From Sinonovacula constricta (lineage: Eukaryota; Mollusca; Bivalvia; Cardiida; Solecurtidae), in the NCBI GenBank assembly GCA_007844125.1, contig CM017568.1, positions 7,745,573 through 7,809,572 of the forward strand: a stretch of DNA of 64,000 nucleotides. The letters are read 5' to 3'. The notes beneath the pieces are model-generated. The model did not search any database. It was given only the letters and a program-made list of their open reading frames with translations, and was not told the DNA's origin. Made by a program: the position numbers and the translations under genes. Every line of letters begins with the position of its first letter. The stretch's first letter is position 1. Below are positions 61,084-64,000 of the stretch, in pieces.

Positions 61084-64000
61084 ACCTCGCTATAAACAAC
61101 TAACTGCCCATTGTCCAATACAAATCCAGTAACTCGCTATGAACAAGTAACTGTCCATTGTCCAATACAAATCCAGTAACTCGCTATGAACAAGTAACTG
61201 TCCATTGTCCAATACAAATCCAGTAACTTGCTATGAACAAGTAACTGTCAATAATCCAATACAAATCCAGTAATTTGCTATAAACAAGTAACCGCCCATT
61301 GTCCAATACAAAAAAGCAACGCGATATGAACAAGTAACTGCTCATTGTTCAATACAAATCCAGTAACTGGCTATGAACAGGTAACGGCCCATTGACCAAT
61401 ACAAATCCAGTAACTCGCAATAAACAACTAACGGCCCATTGACCAATACAAATCCAGCAACTCGCTATAAACAAGTAACTGCACATCGTCCGATACAAAT
61501 CCAGTAACTCGCTATGAACAACTAACGGCCCATTGTCCAATACAAATCCAGTAACTCGCTATGAACAACTAACTGCCCATTGTCCAATACAAATCCAGTA
61601 ACTCGCTATGAACAAGTAACTGCGCATTTTCCAATACAAATCCAGTAACTCGCTATGAACAACTAACGGCCCATTGTCCAATACAAATCCAGTAACTCGC
61701 TATAAACAACTAACGGCCCATTGACCAATACAAATCCAGCAACTCGCTATAAACAAGTAACTGCACATCGTCCGATACAAATCCAGTAACTCGCTATGAA
61801 CAACTAACGGCCCATTGTCCGATACAAATCCAGTAACTCGCTATGAACAACTAACGGCCCATTTTCCAATACAAATCCAGTAACTCGCTATGAACAAGTA
61901 ACTGCGCATCGTCCGATACAAATCCAGTAACTCGCTATGAACAACTAACTGCCCATTTTCCAATACAAATCCAGTAACTCGCTATGAACAAGTAACTGCG
62001 CATCGTCCGATACAAATCCAGTAACTCGCTATGAACAACTAACGGCCCATTGTCCAATACAAATCCAGTAACTCGCTATGAACAACTAACGGCCCATTTT
62101 CCAAAATAAATTCATTAACTCGCTATGAACAAGTAACTGCCCATCGTCCGATACAAATCCAGTAACTCGCTATGAACAACTAACTGCCCATTGTCCAATA
62201 CAAATCCAGTAACTCGCTATGAACAACTAACGGCCCATTTTCCAAAATAAATTCATTAACTCGCTATGAACAAGTAACTGCCCATCGTCCGATACAAATC
62301 CAGTAACTCGCTATGAACAACTAACTGCCCATCGTCCAATACAAATCCTGTAACTCGCTATGAACAACTAACTGCCCATTGTCCAATATAAATTCATTAA
62401 CTCGCTATGAACAAGTAACTGCCCATCGTCCGATACAAATCCAGTAACTCGCTATGAACAACTAACTGCCCATCGTCCAATACAAATCCTGTAACTCGCT
62501 ATGAACAACTAACTGCCCATTGTCCAATATAAATTCATTAACTCGCTATGAACAAGTAACTGCGCATCGTCCAATACAAATCCAGTAACTCGCTACGAAC
62601 AACTAACTGCCCATTGTCCAATACAAATCCAGTAACTCGCTATGAACAACTAACTGCCCATTGTCCAATACAAATCCAGTAACTCGCTATAAAAAACTAA
62701 CTGCCCATTTTCCAATATAAATTCATTAACTCGCTTTGAACAAGTAACTGCACATCGTCCGATACAAATCCAGTAACTCGCTATGAACAACTAACTGCCC
62801 ATTGTCCAATACAAATCCAGTAACTCGCTATGAACAAGTAACTGCACATTGTCCAATACAAATCCTGTAACTCGCTACGAACAACTAACGGCCCATTGTC
62901 CAATACAAATCCAGTAACTCGCTATGAGCAGGTAACTGCACATTGTCCAATACAAATCCTGTAACTCGCTACGAACAACTAACGGCCCATTGTCCAATAC
63001 AAATCCTGTAACTCGCTATGAACAACTAACGGCCCATTGTCCAATACAAATCCTGTAACTCGCTATGAACAAGTAACTGCCCATCGTCCAATACAAATCC
63101 TGTAACTCGCTATGAACAACTAACGGCCCATTGTCCAATACAAATCCTGTAACTCGCTATGAACAACTAACTGCCCATTTTCCAATATAAATTCATTAAC
63201 TCGCTATGAACAAGTAACTGCCCATCGTCCAATACAAATCCTGTAACTCGCTATGAACAACTAACTGCCCATTTTCCAATATAAATTCATTAACTCGCTA
63301 TGAACAAGTAACGGCCCATCGTCCAATACAAATCCTGTAACTCGCTATGAACAACTAACTGCCCATTTTCCAATATAAATTCATTAACTCGCTATGAACA
63401 AGTAACTGCCCATCGTCCAATACAAATCCTGTAACTCGCTATGAACAACTAACGGCCCATTGTCCAATACAAATCCTGTAACTCGCTATGAACAACTAAC
63501 GGCCCATTGTTCAATACAAATCCTGTAACTAGCTATGAACAACTAACTGCCCATTGTCCAATACAAATCCAGTAACTCGCTATGAGCAGGTAACTGCACA
63601 TTGTCCAATACAAATCCTGTAACTCGCTATGAACAACTAACTACCCATTTTCCAATATAAATTCATTAACTCGCTTTGAACAAGTAACTGCACATCGTCT
63701 GATGCAAATCCAGTAACTCGCTATGAACAACTAACTGCCCATTGTCCAATACAAATCCTGTAACTCGCTATGAACAACTAACTGCCCATTTTCCAATATA
63801 AATTCATTAACTCGCTTTGAACAAGTAACTGCACATCGTCTGATACAAATCCAGTAACTCGCTATGAACAACTAACTGTCCATTGGCCATTAGAAATCCA
63901 GCAACTCGCTATGAACAAGTAACTGCACATCGTCCGGTACAAATCCAGCAACTCGCTATGAACAAGTAACTGCACATCGTCCGGTACAAATCCAGTAACT
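61084..64000. repeat. 47-bp satellite with 141-bp higher-order repeats, continues beyond the window
   Basis: About 62 monomers of GAACAACTAACTGCCCATTG followed by TCCAATACAAATCC and AGTAACTCGCTAT. Variable sites: AAC/AAG-TAAC, CTGCCC/CGGCCC, TTGTCC/TCGTCC/TTTTCC, CAATAC/CGATAC, AATCCAG/AATCCTG/AATTCATT. Monomers with the AATTCATT variant have their CCAA anchor at 62101, 62242, 62383, 62524, 62712, 63182, 63276, 63370, 63652 and 63793; every spacing is a multiple of 47 and several are 141 (three monomers). No monomer is gained or lost out of register over 1.7 kb. Non-coding. Confidence 0.97.

Noticed and set aside
61084..64000. CRISPR-like direct repeats
   Set aside because: There are no unique spacers; whole 47-bp monomers are contiguous and the DNA is eukaryotic. 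The 60-bp and 27-bp arrays fail for the same reason.

Overview
The window is AT-rich, intron-containing metazoan DNA, most likely from a bivalve or other lophotrochozoan. The evidence is the spliced gene at the left edge, the LINE and tRNA-derived SINE remnants, repeats of a kind I associate with bivalve genomes (hairpin-headed units followed by CATCCRTC-type text), and very many micro- and minisatellites. The species call is inference. A run of 100 Ns at 10200-10299 is an assembly gap, so linkage across it is not proven by the sequence.

Only one host gene is recognisable. Six plus-strand exons between 53 and 3226 encode the C-terminal tandem BRCT domains of a BRCA1 homologue. Residues known to contact phosphopeptides in the first BRCT are conserved. 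A further exon (4227-4796) adds an acidic stretch and a C2H2-like finger not found in vertebrate BRCA1. Two single-base frame breaks are visible, one in exon 2 near 449-455 and one in an A7 run at 4549-4555. They may be assembly errors, polymorphism or decay.

From 4.8 to 47 kb I see no confident host gene. This stretch holds a 5'-truncated LINE with a mutated catalytic site (8.7-10.2 kb, ending in the gap), a dispersed family starting near AGTGTAGATCCAGATCAG, tRNA-derived SINE pieces, a diverged pair of ~0.75 kb non-coding blocks (10.96-11.73 and 17.95-18.77 kb), and many arrays. A ~714 bp element at 38.9 kb has a relative in the opposite orientation at 57.4-58.2 kb. Each is flanked by its own 5-bp direct repeat, and both look like solo LTRs.

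The right part is dominated by arrays: a 60-bp minisatellite (47.14-48.56 kb), a 27-bp minisatellite (49.06-50.34 kb) and a 47-bp satellite with 141-bp higher-order structure that runs off the window (61.08-64.0 kb). Between them lie a complete SINE with a 13-bp target duplication (55.1-55.4 kb) and the most unusual object, a 916-bp candidate DNA transposon at 55.81-56.73 kb. It has imperfect terminal inverted repeats and a minus-strand MADF (Myb/SANT-like) reading frame placed between arrays of an 11-bp RCGCTGTGNNN motif.

Most open frames in the window are translations of microsatellites and arrays and are not annotated as genes.
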